This document shows, piece by piece, positions 1 to 8,660 of a DNA stretch of 64,000 nucleotides. Each line of letters opens with the position of its first letter. The stretch's first letter is position 1. The DNA is taken from positions 1-64,000 of the forward strand of contig NBIV01000195.1 of the NCBI GenBank assembly GCA_003194525.1, written 5' to 3'. This DNA is from Gracilariopsis chorda. Taxonomy: Eukaryota > Rhodophyta > Florideophyceae > Gracilariales > Gracilariaceae. The notes under the pieces are model-generated. The model did not search any database and had not been told where the DNA came from. It worked only from the letters and a program-made list of their open reading frames with translations. The position numbers and the translations under genes are program-made.

Positions 1-23
1 AGCTTTCAATCGATGAAGCAAGA

Positions 24-2547
24 GTGAAATCACTTCGAGAGGCGAAACATCCGACTAATCAAACGGAGCTTCGATCCTTCCTAGGACTTTGCAATGTATA
101 TCGCCGATTCGTCCCGAACTTCGCCGACTTGTCAGCACCGCTTAACGCACTCCTCCGGAAAGGACAACCCACCGAACTGGACGTCTTTGACGAGGCTGAG
201 TCGTCAGCATTCTCGTCTCTTGTCGACGCTGTAACGTCCCCGCCAGTTCTGGCCTTACCGCACCCGGACTTACCCTTCGAAGTGGATACTGACTCAAGTG
301 CCCACCAGGTGGGTTGTGCGTTGTTTCAAGTCACGGAAGAAGGAGAAAGACATCCGATCGGATATTGGTCACGTTCGTTGAACGTTCACGAGCGCAACTA
401 CTCGGTGTCCGAGAAGGAGTGTCTTGCTGTTGTTTGGGCGTTGGCAACACTTCGCCCATACCTTAGGTAACCATTTCAAGGTTCACACCGATCACTCGGC
501 TCTCCGTTGGCTACTCGAAATTCGAGAACCGTCGGGCCGCCTCATGCGTTGGCGTCTCCGACTCTCGGAATTTACATTTGATGTCCTCTACAGAAAGGGA
601 TCCCTGAATACTCAGGCTGACGCCCTATCGCGCTTAGGAACATCAGCGGAAACCGAACCGGTCGACGATCTGGAAATACCATGTTTCATGGCACAATCCC
701 CGGAGGGAACAGAACAAGACGACCCAGACGTGAATGGGGATGACATCTGTGACGATATTCTGGCTGCAAACCCTACGGATCCTCCGGATGACCAGGTTGT
801 TCCCATATCCCCTGAGGAAATGATCCGTGAACAACAGCAGGATCCTTTCTGTGCCCAGATTCGTGCCCGTCTTAACGGGGGCGCACAGATACCCTTTGCG
901 GTGAACGATCGAGGCTACCTAGTCAGGTTGCTGACACGGGCCCCACAGATCGTTGTACCTCACACGCTGCAGCAGCGCGTCTTGCATCTATCGCATTACG
1001 CGAAGTTGGGTGCACATCCCGCGGGGAGGAAACTATACCTGACCCTTCGCAGGGACTTCTATTGGCCTGCTATGGCATTTGACTGCTATGCAGTTCGCCG
1101 CTCGTGCGTGGAATGTGCGAAGAATAATGTGAAACTTCGGAAGTACTCGAAGAAGTTAACACTATTCCCGGCACGGGCGCCACTCGAATATGTCGCTATT
1201 GATATCTTGGGCGAGCTTGTCAAAACCAAACGTGGTTACAAGTATCTTCTCGTCATTACTGACCGCTTCTCAAAGTTGGTGAGAACAGTACCGCTTAAAC
1301 GGATTACCGCGGACGTGGTTGCGCGTGCGTTCGTAACCCACTGGGTCTTTACTTACGGCCCGCCGGTACACCTACTCTCCGACAACGGATCTCAATTTAC
1401 CTCAAAGTTCTTTCAGGACGTATGTAGAATCTTGGGAATCAAGAATATGTTTACTACCACCTACCACCCGCAGTGTAACGGACAAGTGGAACGATTCAAT
1501 CGTACTATGCTCAACGCACTGCGCGCGTATGTCGCGGATCACCCCATGGAATGGGACTTGTATACGGACGCTATTACGTACGCGTATAACACCCAGGTAC
1601 ACCGGGTCACGACCCTTGCTCCATTTGAGCTGGTCCTGTCTCGGATTCCCGCCACCCATGGCTATTGAAGCGCAACCGAACGTCTCGGGGTACCCTTCAC
1701 CAAGGTTATATCGAGATTCCTGGAAGGAATGGTTGAAGAACATGGTCCCTACCGCCCGAAAGGCTATGGGAAAAGCCCAGGAGGCATACAAACAGAACTT
1801 CGACGCGAAGATTCGTTCCCCGATACCCAGGTCTCGGAAGGGGATTCTGTCTTTCCTGCGAAAGGAATATTATAATCCCGAAAGGAGAAGCGCCACAAGT
1901 TGTCACCGATAGTGAATGGACCCTATCGGGTGGTTTCCGTCGCCGACGACACAGTCGTACTGGACATCGATAACCAGTTCGAACGCGTCTCACGCGACCG
2001 CGTAGCCCACGCGCCTGCGCCCCCTGAGGGCTCATCACCGCTCGTGACAATCCCGGAGGATGACCTCGTAACTCGGCCAACGGATAATCTGCTTCCGTCC
2101 CGCCCACCCGTCTTACCGCACCCGAAACGGGGACTCTCGGATCTTCCAATTGCCGATCAACCGGTTGGGCGCGCCGCGCGTATCGTGCAACGCACGCTTG
2201 ACCCCAAACGCCTAACCGTTACTCCGCCCGCGGAGGTCCTTCATCCTGAACCCACCGCCCTCTCACCTAAGGAGGGGGAGGGACGGGAATCGATCGCGCC
2301 ATCGCGGAAGGAAGCTCCGGCGTCGGACGGTGTCCCGTTTCATACGGCATCGTCGGATGAGCACCCCCGGAGCAGGGAGGAGTTGAACGCATCGCGAAGC
2401 GAGAAGGCCGTCTCCGCGGACCCGGATGCACTACTGTCGAGCGAGTCGCTGGGTAGCGAAGGAGGAAGTAGTGAACCGGACTCGGTGTGGTCACTAATGT
2501 GGCGAATGATATCTCCGAGCACGGAGCACATACAACCTCGGTCATAA
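24..2547 (+). pseudogene. pol: Element A pol (RT end, RNase H, integrase), frameshifted
   Basis: Pol polyprotein fragment of a Ty3/gypsy element, which would copy element RNA into DNA and integrate it. Visible in order: the RT connection (TELRSFLGLCNVYRRFV), RNase H (DTDSSAHQVGCALF, then SEKECLAVVWA), the HHCC zinc-binding region of integrase (LSHYAKLGAHP, CVECAKN) and the catalytic core (AIDILGEL, LLSDNGSQFTS, NGQVERFNRT, giving the D,D,E triad). The frame is broken at least three times: near 465 (one extra base after CGCCCATACCTT, within RNase H), near 1655 and near 1885, so the three open segments 24-470, 424-1668, 1529-1912 and 1900-2547 together represent one former gene. The tail from 1900 is proline- and charge-rich, as in D. 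It is a dead copy. Confidence 0.9.
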
Positions 2548-2606
2548 CCAGTTTCGTGGTGAGCTGAAAAAGCAACCGCGGACACGGAGAGTGTGGTTGA
2601 CACTGC

Positions 2607-3332
2607 GTGCGTTACCGCAGAGCCCTACAAATGGACACTGTGACGCCACTGTCACGCGGACGAAGCCCGAAATTCCAAACCGTGGAAAGGTGTACACGTA
2701 CATACCGCCGGCCGGCGTCAGGAGTACAGTCAAGACCCGCGTCGTGGAAAGACCGCGCGCGACACTTGCCGCCAGCGGCCAGCCAATCACAGTGTGTGAT
2801 GCATGGCAATCCGCCTCCTGGCGTCGGAACCGTAGTGAACCGCCTCCCTCACCGTGAACGGTCAAACTCACCAGAGTTGCACGGGTCGCGTGGGAGAAGA
2901 GCTCGCGAGCTGCGCGTCAATAGGGGAATCCGGTTAGAACGGAAGGCCCCCCCCACAAGGAGAGGATTAGGAAGCGGAAAGACCGCAATGCGGTATCAAG
3001 TCCCAGCACTCGCAGCGTCGAGGAAAGCTGACTTTGCCCGCAGGGTCGCGCCAATTTCAGGCAAGTCCCCTCACAGGGTTCTCCCCTTAAGCCCTGCCAT
3101 GACGGGTCAGGAGCCGGCTACGTACGACCAGGAGTTTGTCGTTGACCACATCGTGGATCATGTTCTGGACTCCAAAGGAGTGGGGTTTTACCAAATCCGA
3201 TGGTACGGATACCCCCCGGAAGAGGACACATGGGAGCCCATTCAGCGCCTTCCTCGTTCCAAGGTGATAACCTACCACCGCCGGACGCGGTTCCCACTCC
3301 CATCCACTTTGGACATGGCCCAGGTTGGGTAG
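2607..3332 (+). pseudogene. Element A Pol C-terminus with chromodomain
   Basis: Open frame of 241 codons following the stop at 2547. Its last third reads as a chromodomain: FVVDHIVDHVLDSKG, then YQIRWYGYPPEEDTWEP, matching the chromodomain that ends element B's Pol (YRVHWYGYKPSEDTWEP). In chromoviruses this domain sits at the C-terminus of integrase and is thought to steer insertion to marked chromatin. The first two thirds are arginine- and proline-rich with no recognisable domain. Because B encodes the domain in frame with integrase, I infer that this segment was once continuous with the Pol frame ending at 2547 and was separated by a frameshift or stop. The ATG at 2607 need not be a real start. 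Confidence 0.75.
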
Positions 3333-3668
3333 GACGATACACTGCACTATGCAGAAGATTCCGAAGACGGAAGAGAAGTCTCCGAAGAGAAGAGGACACA
3401 GGAAGAGATCTGGCTACAGAAGGTTACACGAAGTAATGGACTGGATAGGGAAACCAATGGTCATTGGACGTCACACCGCCTAGCGGTCCGACCGAAGTAA
3501 CGGTTTAATGAAGAATACCGCCTAGCGGTCCAGCATGAAGATGCTATGAAGAAGAAAAAGAAGAGTCCGGACATACGGATATAGAAGAAGGAAGTCGTTT
3601 ACCACAAGCTATGGAGCGTTAAGCGCTAACCTATATCAGGTGTGCGTGCCACGGTCCAGGATCCTGAC
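3333..3668 (+). other. Element A spacer between pol and antisense gene
   Basis: No convincing coding frame. The stretch holds two copies of the same tiny hairpin, ACCGC-cta-GCGGT, at 3475-3487 and 3517-3529, 30 nt apart. Pol on the plus strand and the antisense gene on the minus strand converge here. Confidence 0.6.
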
Positions 3669-5291
3669 TTAGGATGAGCCGCTCGTTGGCGGTTGGTAGT
3701 TCGCAGACGCGAAAGCCAATAACTCGCTCACGCTGGTGAGGTTGGAAGGCGCAACCACTCCAATGGACTGGAGGTGAGCCCTGAGGGCAACGGCCTGAGG
3801 GTCCACGGGGACCGGAGATGCGGTAGACGGAGAAGCAGCCGCACTGGCGGCCATATTCCAGCCATCTGGAGCAGCCACATGCTGGCCGGATCCGTCGAGA
3901 TCGTTGACCATCGCCGTTACCGGGGCTACGGCCTCCTCCACCTCATCGGGGTCGTCATCCACCATTGGATCATCCTCGTAGGAACCGTGCCAGTCATCGG
4001 AAAACATGAACCCAACCGGGTGGCCTCGCGGAACAGAGCGTGGTACATCGCGTAACGCTAGCGCGTGAGCCCGTGAAGTCACGGATACCTCCCAAGGGTC
4101 ATAGAAGACGAAGTTGCCAGCGTTTGGATTTCTCCGGCCTGGAGAGCGATCATGCCTGGAAGGCTCACCGTCAGGGACGTTGGAGACTGGGACTGTATCC
4201 CAGTTAACCATATCGATGGTGTTCAGAAGGCACTGAAGCTCATCCACATTGGCTTCGGATCCCAGAGGGATATAGAGATCCAATCGGCGGATAACCTGGC
4301 GTAGATGAGGAGGAATGTACCACAGACGGTTCTTGTCGTACACCTCCCAGAGGAGAAATGCGGCAACGCGAGCAGCCCATTCGGCGAGGAAGAGAGTCCA
4401 GTAACCGGAATCCGGATTGTTGATTAATCGTGAACCGATGTAGCTGAGGCACGGAGGCATCTCCGCAAAGCATCCCCTCGGGACTTCGAACCTGCTCCAC
4501 CAATGGGGAAGAGGTGCATACCGGCCGCGCATCGCGGATGGACGGAGCCTCTCGACCTCGAGATTTTGGTATGGTACCAGAAACCCGAAGCGGGAGCGCG
4601 CCTTTCGCTCAAACCGGAGTCGGTCGAAGAAGGATCCGCGATGATTCGGACGACGAAGATATCGGAACTCTGCACGCAGAATTGGGCGCCTCCAGAGGAG
4701 CATCCCGGCTTCTATTGGAGTGGACCGGAACGGTGTAGATGGCTGGTAGGCAGCAAGGTTCTCGCAGTATGAGACTTCACCGTAGGTACGGTACCGCGAG
4801 AGGTCAAAGCTGTATTCCGTTGGTACCAGCTCATCCGGATAACTCGCGCGGGCGAGACGGTCGTAGGCGACCTTGGCCATCCCGGCACGGGCTTCATTCA
4901 GCGTCTCGAAACCATATCTGGTGCGCTTCCGTGCGAGGAACTGTGGCTCTACCGCGATACGCGTCCTCCAGTCGAAGGAGTCGACCATATCCCGGCCTAG
5001 TCCCCCTGGGAGCTCGCCCTCCTCCACATAGGAGTCGATGAGGTCCGAGTCGGAAACCCATGTGGGGTGGAACCAGGGCGCACGCGAAAAGAGGAGAGCG
5101 TCTTCCCGGGGATTGCGGGCCCAAAGTGTCGATGGTGACACCCAGCCGGCGGCGGTCGCAGTGATCGGTATCGCTTGAGCGGAATTCCAGGCGGCGATAC
5201 TCGCGGCATCCGAGGCATCCAAGGTTGGAACATGAGACGATCCTCCAGGCAGAGGCAAGGAGAGGAACCCAGAGGATGGGTGACGACCCAC
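3669..5291 (-). CDS. Element A antisense accessory protein (aORF), 540 aa
   Basis: An uninterrupted 540-codon frame on the strand opposite to gag-pol. No known domain is recognised. It is clearly homologous along its length to the 594-aa antisense protein of element D: both contain APWFHP (residues 71-76 here), an FDWR/WDWR block, RPILRAEFRYL, a RSRFGFLVPYQNLEVER block, AEWAARVAAFLLWEVYD, an RRLDLYIPLG block, FYDPWE, HPVGF and an acidic DDPMVDDDP stretch, then a short C-terminal helical region. The protein is rich in Trp, Arg and aromatic residues and has no evident signal peptide or membrane segment. Further N-terminal residues may come from another frame (5292-5569, beginning inside the LTR), which is Ser/Thr/Pro-rich like D's N-terminus. 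Transcription from an antisense promoter in the 3' LTR is inferred. The function is unknown. Confidence 0.8.
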   Translation of the reverse strand: MGRHPSSGFLSLPLPGGSSHVPTLDASDAASIAAWNSAQAIPITATAAGWVSPSTLWARNPREDALLFSRAPWFHPTWVSDSDLIDSYVEEGELPGGLGRDMVDSFDWRTRIAVEPQFLARKRTRYGFETLNEARAGMAKVAYDRLARASYPDELVPTEYSFDLSRYRTYGEVSYCENLAAYQPSTPFRSTPIEAGMLLWRRPILRAEFRYLRRPNHRGSFFDRLRFERKARSRFGFLVPYQNLEVERLRPSAMRGRYAPLPHWWSRFEVPRGCFAEMPPCLSYIGSRLINNPDSGYWTLFLAEWAARVAAFLLWEVYDKNRLWYIPPHLRQVIRRLDLYIPLGSEANVDELQCLLNTIDMVNWDTVPVSNVPDGEPSRHDRSPGRRNPNAGNFVFYDPWEVSVTSRAHALALRDVPRSVPRGHPVGFMFSDDWHGSYEDDPMVDDDPDEVEEAVAPVTAMVNDLDGSGQHVAAPDGWNMAASAAASPSTASPVPVDPQAVALRAHLQSIGVVAPSNLTSVSELLAFASANYQPPTSGSS

Positions 5292-5546
5292 GACCCCGGC
5301 GTCGCGAAGGAAGGTTGTCCGCTCGCGGAAGTCCCCTGCGGGGCGCCCGCAGGCGGGTTGTTCGAAAACGGAGTGTTGGTCATAGTAGAGAGGGGCGCAG
5401 AGTCTGTTGAAGAAGGTACTGAGGGTTGATCAGTTGTAACCGTGTTGGTACGGGGGACCGGTATCTCGGCGATTCCCTTGTCGGGACTATTTATACCCTC
5501 GCGCCTCATCTCCTCACGCCTATACTCACGTTCGTTTTCGGCCCTT

Positions 5547-5557
5547 AAGGAGGGGGA
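5547..5557 (+). promoter_or_regulatory. Element A polypurine tract
   Basis: AAGGAGGGGGA lies immediately before the TG of the 3' LTR. This is the expected position and composition for the primer of plus-strand DNA synthesis, and it resembles B's AAGGAGAGGGCGA. Confidence 0.8.
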
Positions 5558-6472
5558 TGTGTAGTGCAATACATTCCCGCGTACGGGCGATGGTGAAACT
5601 CATATCTGAGGTGTACTCGGTGCGAGCGATGAAGCGGGATGCATGAATTTTAGCCCCCGTTTACCGGGCTAATTAGCGGTCGGGTTACCCAGGGTGGTTA
5701 TGGGAACATTCATATTTTGTGGTACTTGCCTGGCAAGGGTGGTGGACACGTGGCTACAGCCCCGGCCAGGAGGCCCAAAACGGCTACTTATTTTAGTATA
5801 GTTTAGGGGTTAATTTTACTTAGGCTAGTGCACTACCTACTGTACTGCACTGAGCTAGTACTTGAGCGTCGGCCGCACGGCGGCGAGCTCACCAAGAAAA
5901 GTAACAAGAGTTCGGCTCTGACTCTATTCGCCATGCGAAGTGTCTAACTCCTCGCGGAGGTACACCGCTTGCCCGATAGTTTCACCCGACTCGCACCACC
6001 GAGGAGACCGTGCTCGTCGTACCCAGTGGGTTGTGACCACTCGTGGTATTCGTTGTTGTCGTGTGACCGCCCGTACAGGCCCTATCTCCGCCCCAGTTTT
6101 GGGTATTGATATTACCGACGTGTGTCGTGAGACCGTGAGACCATCCCTTCCCTTCATATCCCCTAACCGCCGCGCGGTGCGTGTTCGTGTATGTGTATCG
6201 GCACCCCCCTCCGGGGTCTGTTCCCGCTTTCCGCACGCCCCCGTCGGGTGGTCCCTTTCCCCCTTTTGTTCCACTGTTCGCAGGCTACTTCCGGACCAGC
6301 CGTGGTTCCGACCCGTTCTAACCCCTAAACCTCCGAGGTACATCCAGGCTCCCGGCGGAGTTACACCCGTCATACGGGACACGGAGGGCTCTACCCAGCT
6401 GGGCCTACCTCTCCAAGAGAGCAAGGCTTCGAGCTGCCTTGGGTGCCTTTCCCACACCGGGATTGCACCACA
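5558..6472 (+). repeat. Element A 3' LTR (about 915 bp)
   Basis: Starts TGTGTAGTGCAAT directly after the polypurine tract and ends ATTGCACCACA, so it is bounded by TG...CA and by a short terminal inverted repeat. D's LTR in element orientation also ends ATTGCACCACA. The partner LTR is outside the window, so the right end rests on this similarity alone. Confidence 0.7.
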
Positions 6473-6752
6473 TACAATGTCTCTTTCGTCATGACTTACA
6501 TTGCTTAACGTCGGCCTGAGTATCCGTCTCCCGCATTCCCTGAGGTCCTCCTCATTACTCATATTAGAAACTTCACAACAGAGAAAAATCGACAATCTCA
6601 GATCTTGGTATCGTCTATGGCCACGGTAAATATATCGTGCTGTTCAAACACTTACCTATATATTATCTATTGCTTTCTATATATGATTTTGTTATACATA
6701 TACGACTGATGCCCTAAGATCATTTCCTTTATTTTTGATTATGCTTTTTCCC
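6473..6752. other. AT-rich sequence between elements A and B
   Basis: About 280 bp without a convincing coding frame, progressively AT-rich towards B. It may be old host intergenic sequence. I see no gene or repeat in it. Confidence 0.5.
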
Positions 6753-6757
6753 AACTG
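6753..6757. repeat. Element B target-site duplication, left copy
   Basis: AACTG immediately before the left LTR; the identical AACTG follows the right LTR at 15783-15787. Five bp is the usual duplication size for Ty3/gypsy integrases. Confidence 0.93.
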
Positions 6758-7235
6758 TGTAGGATAGTGAGCCAAGTGGGCAAGCTCCTAATGGTCTCGT
6801 GGTAGCGTGGCAGAGCTGGGGGGTCCTAAGGTTAATGAAGCGGCGGCGACACCTCTGGTAATGTTGGCGCAATGGGGTGGCGCTGACTACGCAGTCCTAC
6901 AGGTCGGAATTGCGGTAGCGATACCTTGAAGGCCAAAGGGAATTGTGAGTACCGAGTACGGGGGTGCTCAAGACTCACAAGGGTGTCTGAGTTTACTGTC
7001 CCTAGGGGAGGCGCAGCTCGAGGTGCCTAAGTATCGGCACCGAGGCGCCTCGACCCTGTGGCACTGTAAAGTGCCCTACTCTACAGTAGCTATATCTAGT
7101 CCTATGGTTACTAATTCAATAAAACTAAATAAATTATATAAAATACAGATAGCCATCCTTGGGCCAGATACACAACGTGTATCGTCCACATGGGTCTCCA
7201 GAGTTGCGGAATCCACTGGACTTCACTATCTCACA
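6758..7235 (-). repeat. Element B 3' LTR (left copy, 478 bp)
   Basis: On the plus strand it runs from TGTAGGATAG to TATCTCACA; in element orientation it is TGTGAGATAG...CTATCCTACA, with a TGTGAGATAG/CTATCCTACA imperfect terminal inversion. It matches 15305-15782 base for base as far as I can see. It contains an AT-rich block near 7105-7150 on the plus strand that could serve a core promoter or polyadenylation role; that is not provable here. Confidence 0.95.
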
Positions 7236-7248
7236 TCGCCCTCTCCTT
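7236..7248 (-). promoter_or_regulatory. Element B polypurine tract
   Basis: The minus strand reads AAGGAGAGGGCGA directly before the 3' LTR, the expected plus-strand primer position. Confidence 0.8.
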
Positions 7249-7274
7249 AGGCTTGACCGTCTCGGTCGAACCGC

Positions 7275-7835
7275 TTGTCCTCCACGGGTATCTTCAGCCC
7301 ATTGGCCGGTTACCAAGTTTTTCCTTTGGTCTCACCGTTCCTACAACGCACCTGTCCGATTTCAGCTGTCAGCGGCACCCCGCTGCCGCCTATCCCGGCT
7401 ATCCCTATGGGCGTAACCAATGCGGCCGAAGCTCTCCGTGAGGTCGCTGGTGCCGCTGGCCTCAATGTTTCCGGTGGCCTTGAGGACTTATTGCGCCGCG
7501 CTAGGTCTTGGGCGCGTCGTGCGTCGCGTTACGGGGCCCTGCTGGAGGAGAATGAGGCCCTAAAGGACTCGGTGGAGCAGATCCTACAGGAGAACGCTCA
7601 TGTGCTGTCCAACAAGGTCCTTGCGGACATCGACGCTCGCTATGGGCTCGCTTTGAGCGACAGTAGCGGCGGTGCAGGCTCCGCGTCCAGTGGTCCGCAC
7701 AGTCCTCCGCGCAAGCGCCAGCGCACGGTGGGTCCCAGTGGTCAGAGTTCCGGTGGTCAGGCGCCAACCGATGGCGGTGGTGGTGCGTCTAAGGGCCAGG
7801 GCGGCGACGCGATCACGCCGGCTCCATCGGCCTGA
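7275..7835 (+). CDS. Element B antisense frame, 186 aa, coiled-coil-like
   Basis: This frame lies on the strand opposite to gag-pol and starts 40 bp inside the 3' LTR. No database family is recognised. Residues about 45-130 are charged and helical-looking (AEALREVAGAAGL, then LLRRARSWARRASRYGALL and a Glu-rich helix); the tail is Ser/Gly/Pro-rich with a basic RKRQR patch that could act as a nuclear signal. The helical part resembles the C-terminal antisense piece of element C (EAMRKARGWVLDLRKA, then MAKRDSLMEFIDNQ), and both carry the Leu-Leu helix pattern seen at the C-terminus of the A and D antisense proteins. I infer a shortened version of the same accessory gene. The true start could be a later Met. 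A chance frame cannot be excluded for B alone. Confidence 0.55.
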   Translation: MSSTGIFSPLAGYQVFPLVSPFLQRTCPISAVSGTPLPPIPAIPMGVTNAAEALREVAGAAGLNVSGGLEDLLRRARSWARRASRYGALLEENEALKDSVEQILQENAHVLSNKVLADIDARYGLALSDSSGGAGSASSGPHSPPRKRQRTVGPSGQSSGGQAPTDGGGGASKGQGGDAITPAPSA

Positions 7836-8660
7836 GGGTACTCTTCAATTAGCCTGTTAGGTCTCAATAAGGTCAAGTTATCCATTGGTTATTACGTCCG
7901 TTTCCCTTAGGTCGGCTTGACCGGCCTTCAGGTCAATTAGTGCGGTGGGTTGCCCTCAGGGTGCACTGCGACGGTTCGCGCTCCAGTGGACTTGCAACAG
8001 TTTGCAGTAGCCAATGGAGGCGTAGTGATCTCGCTCGGCGTGGCCGGTTTCTCAGGGCAGCGGTTGTCCAATGGGCGTGGACACGTGCCCAACGTGGGAG
8101 CGCTGGGGCTCGTGCCCATTCTGGACAACACCCTTGGCACTCGAAAAATCAAGCGAAGAAATTGTCCATTGGAAATTGTTGATTTTTTGAGATGCCAGTG
8201 GCCAGCGCGCGCGCTTCTTGCGTGCTCGTCGCACAATGTGCCCGTACGGTGCCGTTTCGGCCGAAACGAGGAGACTCCGAATCGGCTGTCCGTTGGTCTG
8301 TGCGCGGCCTAGAAGCCGAGATATCGGCCGTTCTTTGCTTTGGCCGATTTCGGGGCGTGCAATGCCACTTCAAAAAATTGTCCATTTGGCCGACGGCGTT
8401 TTTGATCAAGCGCGCGCGCCTTGGCAGGCGCTGCCCGCGCTGTAAGTCCATCGGATGTTTCATTGGGCTGATAGTTAGTGCCAAAATTAGTGTGCGCCAG
8501 AGGCAGGCCGCACTATAGTTAGACCAGAGGATGGTTAGCGCTCCGCGCCGTGGCCCATGGAAAGCCAGATCGGCTTAGCGCGCGTAGTGCGCGTGCTTAG
8601 TACGTCTGTCCTATGGTCAGCTCAGCGACTTTAGCGCGATAGCTAGCGACGTCCATTGGA
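7836..8660. other. Element B internal spacer between antisense frame and pol
   Basis: About 825 bp with only short overlapping frames of doubtful coding value. It carries at least eleven CCANTGG/CCTNAGG palindromes, for example at 7882, 7905, 7954, 7983, 8011, 8068, 8166, 8195 and 8653, so it is not plain filler. It may hold structure or the shared ends of the sense and antisense transcripts. Confidence 0.6.

Larger units (their letters stand above)
1..6472 (+). mobile_element. Element A: 5'-truncated Ty3/gypsy LTR retrotransposon
   Basis: Only the 3' portion lies in the window: end of reverse transcriptase, RNase H, integrase, chromodomain, an antisense accessory gene, a polypurine tract and one LTR. 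Its Pol is closest to that of element D (46924-58138), sharing wording such as the RNase H and integrase motifs, and its antisense protein is homologous to D's. The 3' boundary at 6472 is inferred from the LTR ending in ATTGCACCACA, the same terminal sequence as D's LTR in element orientation. The 5' LTR and gag are outside the window. Several frameshifts show that it is no longer coding-competent. Confidence 0.9.

Noticed and set aside
6945-7250. 101-codon and (15492-16094) 200-codon frames starting within the B LTRs
   Set aside because: They start identically only because the LTRs are identical; no family is recognised and the longer one runs out into the palindrome repeats.
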